Below are positions 1-8,467 of a stretch of DNA of 64,000 nucleotides, one piece after another. How positions within the stretch are numbered: the first letter of the stretch is position 1; the number at the start of each line of letters is the position of its first letter. The position numbers were made by a program, and so were the translations under genes. A model generated the notes under the pieces. That model had not been told where the DNA came from and ran no database searches. It saw nothing but the letters and a program-made list of their open reading frames with translations. The DNA is from an uncultured Lachnospiraceae bacterium (GTDB lineage: Bacteria > Bacillota > Clostridia > Lachnospirales > Lachnospiraceae), in contig CANQSB010000002.1 of assembly GCA_947626435.1 (NCBI GenBank), positions 1-64,000 on the forward strand, in the 5' to 3' direction.

Positions 1-297
1 CGTATCTTCCAAAACGACATTCAGGAAAAGATGTTTGAGATTATCGGGCTTACGAAGGAGACTGCAAATGAGCGCTTCGGCTTTTTGCTGAACGCTTTCA
101 AATACGGAGTGCCGCCTCATGCGGGACTTGCTTATGGTCTTGACCGAATGGTCATGCTTATGGCGCAGGCAGATTCAATCCGCGAGGTGATTGCATTCCC
201 CAAGGTAAAGGATGCCTCATGCCTTATGACGGACGCGCCGAATCTGGTAGACGACATACAGCTTGAAGAGCTTGGCATTGCTGTTGTAAAGAAATAA
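1..297 (+). CDS. aspS: Aspartyl-tRNA synthetase, C-terminal fragment
   Basis: This is the 3' end of a gene that begins before the window; the frame is open from base 1. The enzyme charges tRNA-Asp with aspartate in the cytoplasm. The visible part is the end of the class II catalytic domain. It contains the motif 3 region [12 protein letters not shown], with the ATP-binding arginine, and the [13 protein letters not shown] and REVIAFPK segments that are nearly invariant in bacterial AspRS. The stop is at 295-297. The nth gene follows after about 30 bases, so the two may be co-transcribed. Identity is secure; only about 98 residues are visible. Confidence 0.95.
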   Translation, partial: RIFQNDIQEKMFEIIGLTKETANERFGFLLNAFKYGVPPHAGLAYGLDRMVMLMAQADSIREVIAFPKVKDASCLMTDAPNLVDDIQLEELGIAVVKK

Positions 298-328
298 AAA
301 CGAAAATATACAAAGGAAGTGTTAGCGG

Positions 329-1015
329 ATGTCGGCAAGAAAGCAAAGCGCAGCTCAAAATCCTGATGAGGAAAAAAAGCTTAAAGGTAAAAAGGACTTG
401 GCGTTGGAGATAATAGAGCGGCTGAAAAAGGAGTACCCTGACGCGGACTGCACGCTTGACTACAATCAGGCGTGGAAGCTGCTTGTCAGTGTGCGCCTTG
501 CCGCTCAGTGCACTGACGCGAGGGTGAATATTGTTGTGAAGGGGCTTTATGAAAAATATCCGAGTGTTGCGGCGCTTGCTGCTGCCGATGTCGAAGATAT
601 AGAGGCGATTGTCAAGCCATGCGGGCTGGGGCACAGTAAGGCGCGGGATATAAGTGCGTGCATGAAGATGCTGCAGGAAAAGTACGGCGGCAATGTCCCA
701 GATGACTTTGACAAGCTCTTGGAGCTTCCAGGAGTGGGCAGGAAAAGCGCCAACCTTATAATGGGTGACGTATTCAAAAAGCCCGCGATAGTCACGGACA
801 CCCACTGCATAAGGCTTGTAAACCGTATGGGACTGGTGGACGGCATAAAAGAGCCAAAGAAGTTAGAGATGGCGCTTTGGAAAATAATACCGCCAGAGGA
901 GGGCAGCGATTTCTGCCACAGGCTTGTAAACCACGGCAGGGAGGTCTGCACGGCGCGCAAAAAGCCTTATTGTGATAAATGCTGTTTGAATGATATTTGT
1001 AAAAAGAATATATAG
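329..1015 (+). CDS. nth: Endonuclease III (DNA glycosylase/AP lyase)
   Basis: Base-excision repair enzyme that removes oxidised pyrimidines and nicks the abasic site. The helix-hairpin-helix motif is LPGVGRKSAN, with catalytic Lys139. Catalytic Asp157 lies in IVTDTHCIRL; the Lys-Asp spacing of 18 equals that of the E. coli enzyme (K120/D138). The C-terminus has the four-cysteine iron-sulfur loop, Cys207, 215, 218 and 224. The first spacing is seven residues rather than the usual six. Length (228 aa) is normal. There is an N-terminal lysine-rich extension of about 20 residues. The start is the ATG about 8 bases after AAGGAAG. It lies just after aspS. Confidence 0.95.
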   Translation: MSARKQSAAQNPDEEKKLKGKKDLALEIIERLKKEYPDADCTLDYNQAWKLLVSVRLAAQCTDARVNIVVKGLYEKYPSVAALAAADVEDIEAIVKPCGLGHSKARDISACMKMLQEKYGGNVPDDFDKLLELPGVGRKSANLIMGDVFKKPAIVTDTHCIRLVNRMGLVDGIKEPKKLEMALWKIIPPEEGSDFCHRLVNHGREVCTARKKPYCDKCCLNDICKKNI

Positions 1016-1017
1016 CA

Positions 1018-1150
1018 ATTGCGGAATGTGGTCTTAACCGTCCGAGTTTGTGCGAAATATACAAAAACGCGACTTGGTGCGCGATGCGAATCGTCGCTTA
1101 TTTTGTATATTTCACCCAAACTCTATGTTATAGAATAGAGTTTCGCAAAT
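1018..1150. repeat. ~131-bp palindromic intergenic element, copy 1
   Basis: An imperfect palindrome fills the gap between nth and the next gene. The core arms are GCGAAATATACAAAA and TTTTGTATATTTCAC, followed inward by CGCGAC and GTCGC. The outer ends ATTGCGGAAT and TTTCGCAAAT are inverted repeats. Similar elements occur at 6167-6297, 38786-38900 and 38911-39043. There is no coding potential and no T-run after the stem, so it looks like a MITE- or REP-like element rather than a simple terminator. Confidence 0.8.
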
Positions 1151-1183
1151 ACCTAAATAAATATATGTAAAAGGGAGAATCAT

Positions 1184-1621
1184 ATGAAAAGACTTGAAAC
1201 TGCTGACGATTTGATAGATTTGGCACATAAGCTGCTTGATGCGTTTAAGGAAAAGAGGAAAGAGCTCAATTTTGACGAGGTCTTGGGCAGGATACTGGCA
1301 AATGCGACCGAGCCTGACGACCGCTTTAAATGTGACGAGTTGGTGCGCATTATCAGTAATATTGAGCGTGGCGAGGAGAAAATTAATTACCTTTACCGTC
1401 CCGTAAAATTTGAGGGAATGCTGCAGAGAAAGCTTGACGGAAAGGTGTATCTCAATGATATTGCTATTCCGGAGGGCACTACTGTTGAATTTATGCAGGA
1501 TGACAATTGGGCGATAGGTTATCTTAGGAAAAATCCAAAGACGATAGGAATGAGTATTTTTGACAGAAACGGGAATATGGTTATCGAAACGATTAACCAA
1601 GTTAAGGCGAGGGTAAGATAA
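1184..1621 (+). CDS. Conserved hypothetical protein, possible DUF5348-like C-terminal half
   Basis: A 145-residue soluble protein of unknown function. The first ~80 residues are helical and charged. The second half has short beta-strand character and resembles, from memory, small Firmicute DUF5348 proteins (a pattern around LDGKVYLNDIAI, then a W/G-rich strand, ending KARVR). That assignment is tentative. The start ATG is preceded by AAGGGAGA at good spacing. It follows a palindromic element and stands alone, so it is probably monocistronic. Low-complexity or transmembrane segments are absent. Confidence 0.75.
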   Translation: MKRLETADDLIDLAHKLLDAFKEKRKELNFDEVLGRILANATEPDDRFKCDELVRIISNIERGEEKINYLYRPVKFEGMLQRKLDGKVYLNDIAIPEGTTVEFMQDDNWAIGYLRKNPKTIGMSIFDRNGNMVIETINQVKARVR

Positions 1622-1736
1622 ATATTAACAGATGCTGATAAGACCGCAAAAGATTTATGTTTAAGACGCTTTAAGGGTCTGGAAAATACGATGTTTCCAT
1701 AATAGTATACGGATAATGCGTCATATACAAATAAAA

Positions 1737-1834
1737 GGGCTGCCGCACTAAGGAACGCAAACGCAAAATATAGTATCATATGACTTAGATACGATACGAT
1801 ATTTTGCTTGCTTAATCCTTATTGCTACAGCCCC
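1737..1834 (-). terminator. Long hairpin terminator for comFB
   Basis: A long imperfect inverted repeat has ends GGGCTGCCGCA and TGCTACAGCCCC and inner arms AAAATATAGTATC / GATACGATATTTT. Read on the minus strand it is followed by TTTTATTT, as in an intrinsic terminator. It lies downstream of the minus-strand comFB-like gene. The rest of 1622-1909 shows no convincing gene. Confidence 0.6.
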
Positions 1835-1909
1835 TGATTTATTATATTAATGCCAATTATAAAATCCGTAAAGCGCACTTTCTATCCGTTTAATGTAGAA
1901 TAATAATCT

Positions 1910-2179
1910 TTAATCATGATTTGGATGAGCGCCGATAACGGTTATGGCGTTTACTACGGTAGCGAGTATTTCAGTCTTAGCCTGCTGCGAGGAAACATTC
2001 AATTTGTGAAAAAGAGCGCCCTTGTCCGAACGCACATAATTTGGTTTAAGCCGGTTAAGCGCGTATGTAGCCATATCAAGTCGGCATTGCTCGCAGCCGC
2101 AGATGTTTGGCATAGTCGGCAAAAGCTTGTTTAACTGTTCTTCGACATCTTCTTCAGTTATGTTTCTCAAACCCTCCAT
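1910..2179 (-). CDS. comFB: ComFB-family (late competence) protein
   Basis: An 89-residue protein of the ComFB family, named after a gene in the Bacillus competence operon. Molecular function is not established, though some family members bind cyclic dinucleotides in cyanobacteria. The hallmark is the cysteine pair region CGCEQCRLDMATYALNRL followed by KPNYVRSDKGAL, matching the family pattern C-x-C-x2-C-x2-D-(I/M)-x-A-x-ALN-x-LPP-x-YV. The start follows GGAGG seven bases upstream. It is divergent from the chemotaxis receptor gene and shares its upstream region. No comFA or comFC is adjacent, so a role in DNA uptake is not implied here. Confidence 0.85.
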   Translation of the reverse strand: MEGLRNITEEDVEEQLNKLLPTMPNICGCEQCRLDMATYALNRLKPNYVRSDKGALFHKLNVSSQQAKTEILATVVNAITVIGAHPNHD

Positions 2180-2238
2180 GGTCGTCCTCCAATCAGTGAT
2201 ACATAATGTTGCAGTGCATAAATATATCTGCTTCTTCT

Positions 2239-2267
2239 ATATTATTACATTTTTCTAAAATAGGCAA
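2239..2267 (-). promoter_or_regulatory. Sigma-A-type promoter for comFB
   Basis: On the minus strand TTGCCT is followed after 17 bases by TAATAT, about 60 bases upstream of the comFB start. Both hexamers are close to the consensus and the spacing is ideal. Confidence 0.65.
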
Positions 2268-2316
2268 TCAGATTTTTACATATTTATTAATAATTTTCCT
2301 GTATATGAACAAACAA

Positions 2317-2345
2317 TTGCATTTTCGCTATATCAATGATAAAAT
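2317..2345 (+). promoter_or_regulatory. Sigma-A-type promoter for the chemotaxis receptor
   Basis: TTGCAT, 17 bases, then TAAAAT, about 55 bases upstream of the receptor start. This forms a divergent promoter pair with that of comFB. A sigma-28 flagellar-type promoter was looked for and not recognised. Confidence 0.6.
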
Positions 2346-2400
2346 ATTCATAATCTAATTTCACAAAAATCAGTCAAAAATAACTTAGGAGGACAATTTT

Positions 2401-4461
2401 ATGAGGACCGAAGCTAAAGTCAGTACAGGCAGCAAATTTCGCGCGGGAGGACTTTTTAAGACAATCTTCCTTACGGCGATACTCTGTATGCTCATACCGC
2501 TTGCGATTATGGCATACACGACCATCAGCGCGGTTCGCGCAAATCTCACGCAGACTACGAATTCAAACCTAAGCCAGCTATCGCTTGAAAAGATGAATGA
2601 GGTAAATTCAGTCATTCAAAATCAGGTAGCGCTCACCAAGGCAGTCGCGCAGTCGCCTTATGTCGCCGGTGAGGTGGCAAAGCAGTATGCGTCGGGAAAA
2701 ATTGACGATGGCGCGGACGGCGTTCTGCAGGATTATTTTGGCACAATATTTGACAATGCCAACGGTTTATATGAAAACTTCTTCATCACTTGCGGGACGG
2801 CGGGCATAGCCGACGGCATAGGCGGAAGCACTCTACATGATGTTACGGGTGAGCCATGGTATGACGCGTGCGTATCGTCGGGCGAGTTCCTTGGCAACAA
2901 TATTTCTCCCGTTACAGGCAGACCTGTTTATGTCATTTCTTATGCGGTTAAAAATCCGGACACAGGTGAGACGGTCGGAGGTCTGAACAATTCAATCGAC
3001 TTAGGAAATATGACAAATACCATCACAGGCTCTATAAATGACGAGAACACAAAGGTTTTAATCATAGACGAGGACGGCTACATAATCGCGAGCCAGAACG
3101 ACAGTCAGATTCTGCAGATAAATTTTAATGAGGAAAATGAAAGCACAGCGGCAGCCATGAAGACGATGCTTGCCGAAAAGACAGGGAGCATCAAATTTGA
3201 GTTTGACGGTGAGGAAAATGTGGGCGCATTTTCAAACAGCGGCAGCATGTACACGCTTGTATATATGCCCGAGCGCGCGTATATGTCAACCATAAACGCA
3301 CTTTTTGGAAAAATAATTATTGTCGGTATTCTCTGCTTTGTTGCAGCCACAATATGCATTGTGTTTATTTCGATATCAATCACATCGCCGCTTGGCAGAA
3401 TGGTTGACATTATTGAGGCATACGGCAATGCGGACTTTACGCGCGAAGTGCCTCAGAGCATGATGAAGCGCAAGGACGAAATCGGCATACTTGCGAGGTC
3501 AATGGAAAACATGCAGGGCGCTATGAGAGATACAGTGCGCGAGATTATGAGCGAGGCGGGTTCTGTAAATGACAGCGTAAACATTTCAAATGAGCAGATG
3601 GAGGCACTCACAGTAAAGATTGACGAGGTGAACGGGCATGTAACTGACCGCGCCGCGGAAATGCAGGAAACGGCGGCAAGCACAGAGGTCATGAATCAGA
3701 ACACATCAAGCATCAGAGCCGCAATTGAGGCAATCAGTAAGGACACAGGCAATGGCAAGGAAGTATCGGAGGGCATAAGCAGGCGCGCGCAAGGCCTGAA
3801 GCAGAATGTGGAGCAGTCAAGCAGACGCGCGGAAGTGCTTACGGAGGATATAAACAAAAATCTCAGGAACGCAATCGAGCAGTCAAAGGCGGTCAACAAG
3901 ATTAACGAGCTTTCGGATGGCATAATGGAAATAGCGTCACAGACAAACCTCCTCGCGCTCAACGCTTCGATTGAGGCGGCGAGAGCAGGTGAGCATGGAA
4001 GGGGCTTCGCCGTAGTCGCTGACGAGATAAGGAAGCTTGCCGAGGATTCGCAAAAGGCGGTAGAGGCGATTCAGGAGATTACGCAGAAAGTAGTTGTAGC
4101 CGTCAATAACTTATCGGACAATTCTGAAAAGGCAATTTCCTTTATCAGCAATGACGTGATAAATGACTACCAGACGATGGTTGAGATAGGCGAGCAGTAT
4201 TATGAGGATGCGCAGTCGGTTAAGAATATCGTGGAAGCGATAGACGTATCGGCGGCAGAGCTTACAAAATCAATAAACATTATGGCGGACTCAATAGGTG
4301 AAATTTCAATAGCAAACAATGACGGAGCGGAGGGCATCACGAACATTGCGCAGAATACGGCTGACATTTCAGAGAGCGCGGGACAGATTTCAGGTATGAT
4401 GAGGTCGGTAGAGGAGAGCGCGCAGAGGCTTAAGGACTCTGTTGGAAAGTTTTTAGTTTAG
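2401..4461 (+). CDS. Methyl-accepting chemotaxis protein
   Basis: A 686-residue membrane receptor that signals to CheA/CheW. The layout is: transmembrane helix about 19-43; a large extracytoplasmic dCache-like sensor, about 50-295, with [13 protein letters not shown] and [11 protein letters not shown]; a second membrane helix about 300-328; a HAMP domain starting at [10 protein letters not shown]; and a long cytoplasmic coiled coil. The kinase-contact hairpin (about 508-560) contains [20 protein letters not shown] and [15 protein letters not shown], the invariant MCP tip. Start ATG follows AGGAGGA. The ligand cannot be told. It stands alone next to comFB, away from flagellar genes in this window. 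Confidence 0.95.
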   Translation: MRTEAKVSTGSKFRAGGLFKTIFLTAILCMLIPLAIMAYTTISAVRANLTQTTNSNLSQLSLEKMNEVNSVIQNQVALTKAVAQSPYVAGEVAKQYASGKIDDGADGVLQDYFGTIFDNANGLYENFFITCGTAGIADGIGGSTLHDVTGEPWYDACVSSGEFLGNNISPVTGRPVYVISYAVKNPDTGETVGGLNNSIDLGNMTNTITGSINDENTKVLIIDEDGYIIASQNDSQILQINFNEENESTAAAMKTMLAEKTGSIKFEFDGEENVGAFSNSGSMYTLVYMPERAYMSTINALFGKIIIVGILCFVAATICIVFISISITSPLGRMVDIIEAYGNADFTREVPQSMMKRKDEIGILARSMENMQGAMRDTVREIMSEAGSVNDSVNISNEQMEALTVKIDEVNGHVTDRAAEMQETAASTEVMNQNTSSIRAAIEAISKDTGNGKEVSEGISRRAQGLKQNVEQSSRRAEVLTEDINKNLRNAIEQSKAVNKINELSDGIMEIASQTNLLALNASIEAARAGEHGRGFAVVADEIRKLAEDSQKAVEAIQEITQKVVVAVNNLSDNSEKAISFISNDVINDYQTMVEIGEQYYEDAQSVKNIVEAIDVSAAELTKSINIMADSIGEISIANNDGAEGITNIAQNTADISESAGQISGMMRSVEESAQRLKDSVGKFLV

Positions 4462-4463
4462 GT

Positions 4464-4503
4464 TTTATATAAAAAGCCGCCTGGAGCGGCAGAAGGAGGA
4501 AAG
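4464..4503. repeat. Direct repeat copy A (hairpin plus Shine-Dalgarno)
   Basis: This segment (TTTATATAAAAAGCCGCC, a short GCCGC/GCGGC hairpin, then AGAAGGAGGAAAG) recurs almost unchanged at 4586-4626, just before the phosphomutase gene. The two copies bracket a palindrome and a terminator, as if the leader had been duplicated around an inserted element. Confidence 0.6.
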
Positions 4504-4562
4504 TGTGAAAAGTACTTCTAAGGCAGCGGAGGACGCAGCCTAAGAAGTACTAAGTTTCACAC
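4503..4562. repeat. 60-bp palindrome
   Basis: The ends GTGTGAAA and TTTCACAC, with inner arms AGTACTTCT / AAGAAGTACT and AGGC / GCCT, form a near-perfect stem. It sits directly upstream of an AAAAACGC hairpin terminator. A similar palindrome-plus-terminator pair is found at 13038-13110. Confidence 0.7.
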
Positions 4563-4565
4563 TGG

Positions 4566-4588
4566 AAAAACGCAAGAACGGCGTTTTT
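4566..4588 (+). terminator. Intrinsic terminator, AAAAACGC/GCGTTTTT
   Basis: An eight-base-pair stem AAAAACGC / GCGTTTTT with a seven-base loop ends in five T. It closes the receptor transcript and lies before the second copy of the duplicated leader. Confidence 0.65.
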
Positions 4589-4626
4589 CATATAAAGAGC
4601 CGCCCAAGGCGGCAGAAGGAGGAAAG
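4586..4626. repeat. Direct repeat copy B, supplies the phosphomutase RBS
   Basis: Near-identical to 4464-4503: an A/T-rich start, a GCCGCC/GGCGGC hairpin and AGAAGGAGGAAAG. Its GGAGG is the ribosome-binding site of the gene starting at 4629. Confidence 0.6.
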
Positions 4627-4628
4627 GT

Positions 4629-6128
4629 ATGTCAGACATTATGAAGCTTCAAAACGGAAGCGATATCCGCGGTATTGCGTGCGAGGGCGTGGAAGGTGAA
4701 AACGTAAATCTTACGGAGGAAGCGGGCAACCGCATAGGAGGCGGCTTTGTAAAATGGCTTTCTGAAAAGAAGGGCGTGGAGGCATCCAAGCTGCGCATAG
4801 GCGTAGGACATGATTCGCGAATTACTGCGGACAGTCTGCTTGCGGCTGTCGCAAAGGGCATGACGGCGGCGGGCGCAAAGGTTTATTCCTGCGGTCTTGT
4901 ATCTACGCCGTCAATGTTTATGACTACTGTTTTTGATGAGTTTAAATTTGACGGCTCGGTGATGATTACGGCAAGCCATCTTCCGTTTAACAGAAACGGA
5001 TATAAATTTTTTGACAGGGACGGTGGTTTGGAGCATGACGACATTACGGCGATATTAAAGACGGCTGCCACCCTGCAGGCTGCGGACGCGGATATTTCCG
5101 CTATGGAAAAGGTTGATACGCTTTCGGTATACTGCGCGTTTTTGAGGGATAAGATAAAAAAGAGCATAAACGCGGCGGATTATGAAAAGCCGCTTAGTGG
5201 GCTTCATATCGTGGTTGATACAGGAAACGGCGCGGGCGGATTTTTTGTGGAAAAGGTATTAAACCCGCTGGGCGCGGACACGTCAGGCAGCCAGTTTTTA
5301 GAGCCCGACGGCAGATTCCCCAACCACATACCAAACCCTGAAAACAAACAGGCTATGGAATCAATCCGCAAGGCGGTATTGGACAATAAAGCGGACTTAG
5401 GCATTATCTTTGACACAGACGTGGACAGAATGTCGGCAGTGCTGCCAAACGGCGACGAGATAAACCGCGACGCGATAATCGCCATGATGACGGCAATCAT
5501 CGCGGAGGACTATCCCAACGGCACTATAGTCACTGATTCTGTGACAAGCGACCGTCTCACACGCTTTATTGAGAGCATAGGGATGAAGCACCACAGATAT
5601 ATGCGTGGATATAAAAATGTGATAAATGAGTCAATCCGCTTGAATAAAGAGGGAATCGTCTCGCCGCTTGCGATAGAGACATCGGGACATGGTGCGCTGA
5701 GTGAAAATTATTTCCTTGACGACGGCGCGTATATGGCGGTTAAGCTTTTGATTGCGCTGGCTAAGGCGGCAAAGGAGGGCAAGGCACTTGCGTCGTTTAT
5801 AGAGGGCTTTGAGAAGAGCTTTGAGGAGAGAGAGTACCGCTTTAAAATAGACTGTGAGAATTTTGCGGATTATGGTAGAGAGGCTCTATGTGTATTTGAG
5901 GAAAGGGCAAGGCAACGCGGCTACGATATAGCGCCCAATTCCTACGAAGGAGTCCGTATCACATTTGACACAGACGACATAAAAGGGTGGCTGCTGCTGC
6001 GCATGTCGCTCCACGATCCGCAGATGCCGCTAAAAATGGAGGGCGCGCGAGAGGGCGACTGTGACAGGCTTTTTGGCATAGTGCTTTCCCTGCTTGAAGG
6101 GTTTGACTTGCTGAAAATTAAAAAATAG
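4629..6128 (+). CDS. Phosphomannomutase/phosphoglucomutase family protein
   Basis: A 499-residue alpha-D-phosphohexomutase that moves phosphate between C1 and C6 of hexose phosphates and so feeds nucleotide-sugar synthesis. The phosphorylated serine is Ser116 in ITASHLPFNRNG. The Mg-binding loop is DTDVDR (262-267). The sugar-binding loop is SGHGALSENYFLDDGAY. The C-terminal domain 4 ends the chain. The TASHLPFNRNG form of the active loop is typical of a Clostridial subgroup; substrate preference (mannose, glucose or glucosamine phosphate) cannot be decided. Start ATG follows AAGGAGGAAA. It could supply sugar precursors to the polysaccharide locus far downstream. Confidence 0.92.
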   Translation: MSDIMKLQNGSDIRGIACEGVEGENVNLTEEAGNRIGGGFVKWLSEKKGVEASKLRIGVGHDSRITADSLLAAVAKGMTAAGAKVYSCGLVSTPSMFMTTVFDEFKFDGSVMITASHLPFNRNGYKFFDRDGGLEHDDITAILKTAATLQAADADISAMEKVDTLSVYCAFLRDKIKKSINAADYEKPLSGLHIVVDTGNGAGGFFVEKVLNPLGADTSGSQFLEPDGRFPNHIPNPENKQAMESIRKAVLDNKADLGIIFDTDVDRMSAVLPNGDEINRDAIIAMMTAIIAEDYPNGTIVTDSVTSDRLTRFIESIGMKHHRYMRGYKNVINESIRLNKEGIVSPLAIETSGHGALSENYFLDDGAYMAVKLLIALAKAAKEGKALASFIEGFEKSFEEREYRFKIDCENFADYGREALCVFEERARQRGYDIAPNSYEGVRITFDTDDIKGWLLLRMSLHDPQMPLKMEGAREGDCDRLFGIVLSLLEGFDLLKIKK

Positions 6129-6166
6129 GCAGCAGGCGGTTTTTATGTTATAAAATGGGATTTTGA

Positions 6167-6297
6167 ATTGCGAAATGTGTTCTAAACTGTCCGAATTTAG
6201 TCAAAATATATAAAAACGCGGCTAGGCGCTGCGCGAGACGCCGCTTATTTTATATATTTTGCCTAAATTCTAAGTTGTCGAATATAGTTTCGCAAAT
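6167..6297. repeat. ~131-bp palindromic intergenic element, copy 2
   Basis: Same family as 1018-1150. The termini are ATTGCGAAAT and TTTCGCAAAT, the inner arms CAAAATATATAAAA / TTTTATATATTTTG, and the centre GCGGC/GCCGC. It lies between the phosphomutase and ispF. The arms differ from copy 1 at several positions but change in a compensating way, so pairing is kept. Confidence 0.8.
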
Positions 6298-6348
6298 GTT
6301 TATGATACATAATATAAGGAAGGGAACGAAAAGTTACAGGTTGTTGTT

Positions 6349-6912
6349 ATGAGAATTGGAATGGGATATGACGTACACCGTCTTGTGGAGGGCAGGCCGC
6401 TTATAATGGGCGGCGTCACGATACCATATGAGCTGGGGCTTTTGGGACATTCTGATGCGGATGTGCTGCTCCACGCCATAATGGACGCGCTCTTGGGGGC
6501 GGCGGCGCTTGGCGACATAGGCAAGCATTTTCCAGACACTGATGAGCAGTACAGGGGCATTTCGAGCATTGTGCTGCTTGAAAAGGTTGGCGCGCTTTTG
6601 GAGGAAAATATGTTTTTCATAGAAAATATTGATGCCACGATAATAGCGCAGGCGCCGAAAATGCGTCCGCACATCGACCAAATGCGCCAAAACATAGCCG
6701 ATGCGCTAAAAATTGACATTTCGCAGGTAAACGTCAAGGCGACCACAGAGGAGGGCTTAGGTTTTACGGGCGAGGGAAAGGGCATATCCGCGCAGGCGGT
6801 ATGTATGCTCGCAAGCCCGAGAGATATAAGCATGCTGATCCCTGAAGGGCGGCAGTGCGAAGGCTGCAGCGGGTGCGTGGGAAATTTTGCAGGCGAGTCC
6901 GCTGAAAATTAG
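6349..6912 (+). CDS. ispF: 2-C-methyl-D-erythritol 2,4-cyclodiphosphate synthase with Cys tail
   Basis: The fifth enzyme of the MEP isoprenoid pathway: a cytoplasmic trimer that cyclises CDP-methylerythritol phosphate. Metal ligands Asp8 and His10 (GYDVH) and His42 (HSDADVLLH) are present, as are IGKHFPDTD and [19 protein letters not shown]. The canonical domain ends near residue 155. This protein continues to 187 with a tail holding CEGCSGC (Cys170, 173, 176), which ordinary IspF lacks. The ribosome site is weak: GGAAGGGA lies over 20 bases upstream, with only AGG close to the ATG. The start fits the family N-terminus. Confidence 0.95.
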   Translation: MRIGMGYDVHRLVEGRPLIMGGVTIPYELGLLGHSDADVLLHAIMDALLGAAALGDIGKHFPDTDEQYRGISSIVLLEKVGALLEENMFFIENIDATIIAQAPKMRPHIDQMRQNIADALKIDISQVNVKATTEEGLGFTGEGKGISAQAVCMLASPRDISMLIPEGRQCEGCSGCVGNFAGESAEN

Positions 6913-7023
6913 ATTTAGAAGCTGGGCGTAACTTTTGCGGTTAATATAGTGATTGCAAAACGCTTTGAAGTTTTTCAAAGGTTTAAAAAATTAATAAAAA
7001 TTAAGAAATCGGAGGAAAGAATT

Positions 7024-7740
7024 ATGATTACAACACCACACATAAACGCAGAAAAAGATGCTTTTGGAAAGACAGTCCTGATGCCGGGCGATCCGCTGCG
7101 CTCGAAATTTATCGCGGAGAATTATCTTGAAAACGCAAAGCTTGTAAACAACATAAGAGGCATACAAGGCTACACAGGCACGTACAAAGGCACAAAAATC
7201 AGCGTCATGGCAAGCGGAATGGGCATGCCCACGATAGGCATATATTCATATGAGCTGTTCAATTTCTTCAACGTGGAAAACATAATGCGCATCGGCTCGA
7301 CAGGCTCTATTCAGGAAAAAGTAAAAGTGCGCGACATCGTTATCGGAATGGGCGCATGCACAAACTCAAACTACGCAAGCCAGTACCAGCTTACAGGCAC
7401 ATTTGCGCCGATAGCGAGCTACCCGCTTATGAGGGAGGCAATCGCGCAGGCTGAAAAGGCAGGCGCAAGCTACCATGTCGGCAATATCCTGTCCTCAGAT
7501 ACATTTTACAGCGACAACAAGACAGAAAATGAGAGCTGGAAAAAGATGGGAGTGCTCTGTATCGAGATGGAGGCGGCGGCGCTCTACATGAACGCGGCTC
7601 GCTGCGGCAAAAAAGCGCTTGCGATACTTACCGTATCGGACAGTCTTGTGACAGGCGAGGAGACCACAGCGGAGGAAAGACAAAATTCATTTACGCAGAT
7701 GATGGAAATTGCGCTTAACACGGCGGTTGCCGTGGATTAA
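7024..7740 (+). CDS. deoD: Purine nucleoside phosphorylase, DeoD type
   Basis: Phosphorolyses purine (deoxy)nucleosides to base and (deoxy)ribose 1-phosphate in nucleoside salvage. This is the hexameric DeoD form of 238 aa, the normal length. The phosphate-binding loop is MPGDPLRSKF, the family segments GSGMGMPTIGIYSYEL-like and MRIGSTGSI are present, and the catalytic Asp lies in VSDSLVTGE near residue 204. The open frame extends 25 codons further upstream, but the ATG at 7024 is chosen because it follows CGGAGGAAAG and opens with ITTPHINAE, the usual N-terminus. cysE follows 37 bases later. Confidence 0.95.
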   Translation: MITTPHINAEKDAFGKTVLMPGDPLRSKFIAENYLENAKLVNNIRGIQGYTGTYKGTKISVMASGMGMPTIGIYSYELFNFFNVENIMRIGSTGSIQEKVKVRDIVIGMGACTNSNYASQYQLTGTFAPIASYPLMREAIAQAEKAGASYHVGNILSSDTFYSDNKTENESWKKMGVLCIEMEAAALYMNAARCGKKALAILTVSDSLVTGEETTAEERQNSFTQMMEIALNTAVAVD

Positions 7741-7777
7741 AGAAGTCTAAGACGTCAAAGGTGGCACGGAAATCAAA

Positions 7778-8467
7778 ATGGGCATTTTCAAAAATATAAG
7801 GAATGAAATAAGGGTTATACGCGAGCGCGATCCCGCAATACATTCAAACATGGAGGTTTTTCTCTATCCAAGCTTTAAGGTGATGCTGCATTACAGAGTG
7901 GCGCATAAGCTTTACAAATCGGGACATTATTTCTGGGCAAGGTGGGTGTCGCAGCGCGCCGTGCGAAAGACAGGCATAGAGATACACCCAGGCGCGGAAA
8001 TCGGTGAAAATCTGTTTATCGACCACGGAAACGGTGTTATAATAGGAGAGACGGCAATTGTCGGCAACAATGTCACGCTCTATCAGGGAGTGACGCTTGG
8101 CGGCACGGGCAAGGAGCACGGCAAGCGCCACCCGACTATAGGCGACAATGTAATGATAAGCGCGGGCGCAAAGGTGCTGGGTTCATTCAAGGTGGGCGAA
8201 AACTCAAAAATCGGCGCGGGCAGCGTCGTGATTGAGGAGGTGCCGCCAAACTGTACCGTGGTGGGCGTGCCGGGGCGCATAGTGCGGCACAACAACCAAA
8301 AGCTTGTGCGCGAGGACTTGAACCAGGTCGATCTGCCCGATCCCGTAAACGAGGATTTGAAGGAATTAAAATACGCCAATTCGCAGATGATTAACCGCAT
8401 CATCGAGCTGGAACAGCAGGTTAAGCTTTTGCAGAAGGAGCTTGACGGCAGGAATGGAGGACAATGA
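7778..8467 (+). CDS. cysE: Serine O-acetyltransferase
   Basis: Makes O-acetylserine from serine and acetyl-CoA, the first committed step of cysteine synthesis. The left-handed beta-helix hexapeptide repeats cover about 65-165. They include GIEIHPGAEIGENLFIDHGN with the catalytic His and GVTLGGTGKEHGKRHPTIGD. The C-terminal part forms a short coiled coil. Length is 229 aa. The stop overlaps the cysS start by four bases (ATGA), giving a cysE-cysS coupling known from Bacillus and relatives. No T-box leader was recognised upstream. Confidence 0.95.
   Translation: MGIFKNIRNEIRVIRERDPAIHSNMEVFLYPSFKVMLHYRVAHKLYKSGHYFWARWVSQRAVRKTGIEIHPGAEIGENLFIDHGNGVIIGETAIVGNNVTLYQGVTLGGTGKEHGKRHPTIGDNVMISAGAKVLGSFKVGENSKIGAGSVVIEEVPPNCTVVGVPGRIVRHNNQKLVREDLNQVDLPDPVNEDLKELKYANSQMINRIIELEQQVKLLQKELDGRNGGQ

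Noticed and set aside
1519-1779. An 86-codon minus-strand frame with hydrophobic segments
   Set aside because: It overlaps the end of the 1184-1621 gene and half of a hairpin terminator, has no ribosome site, and its hydrophobicity comes from antisense reading.
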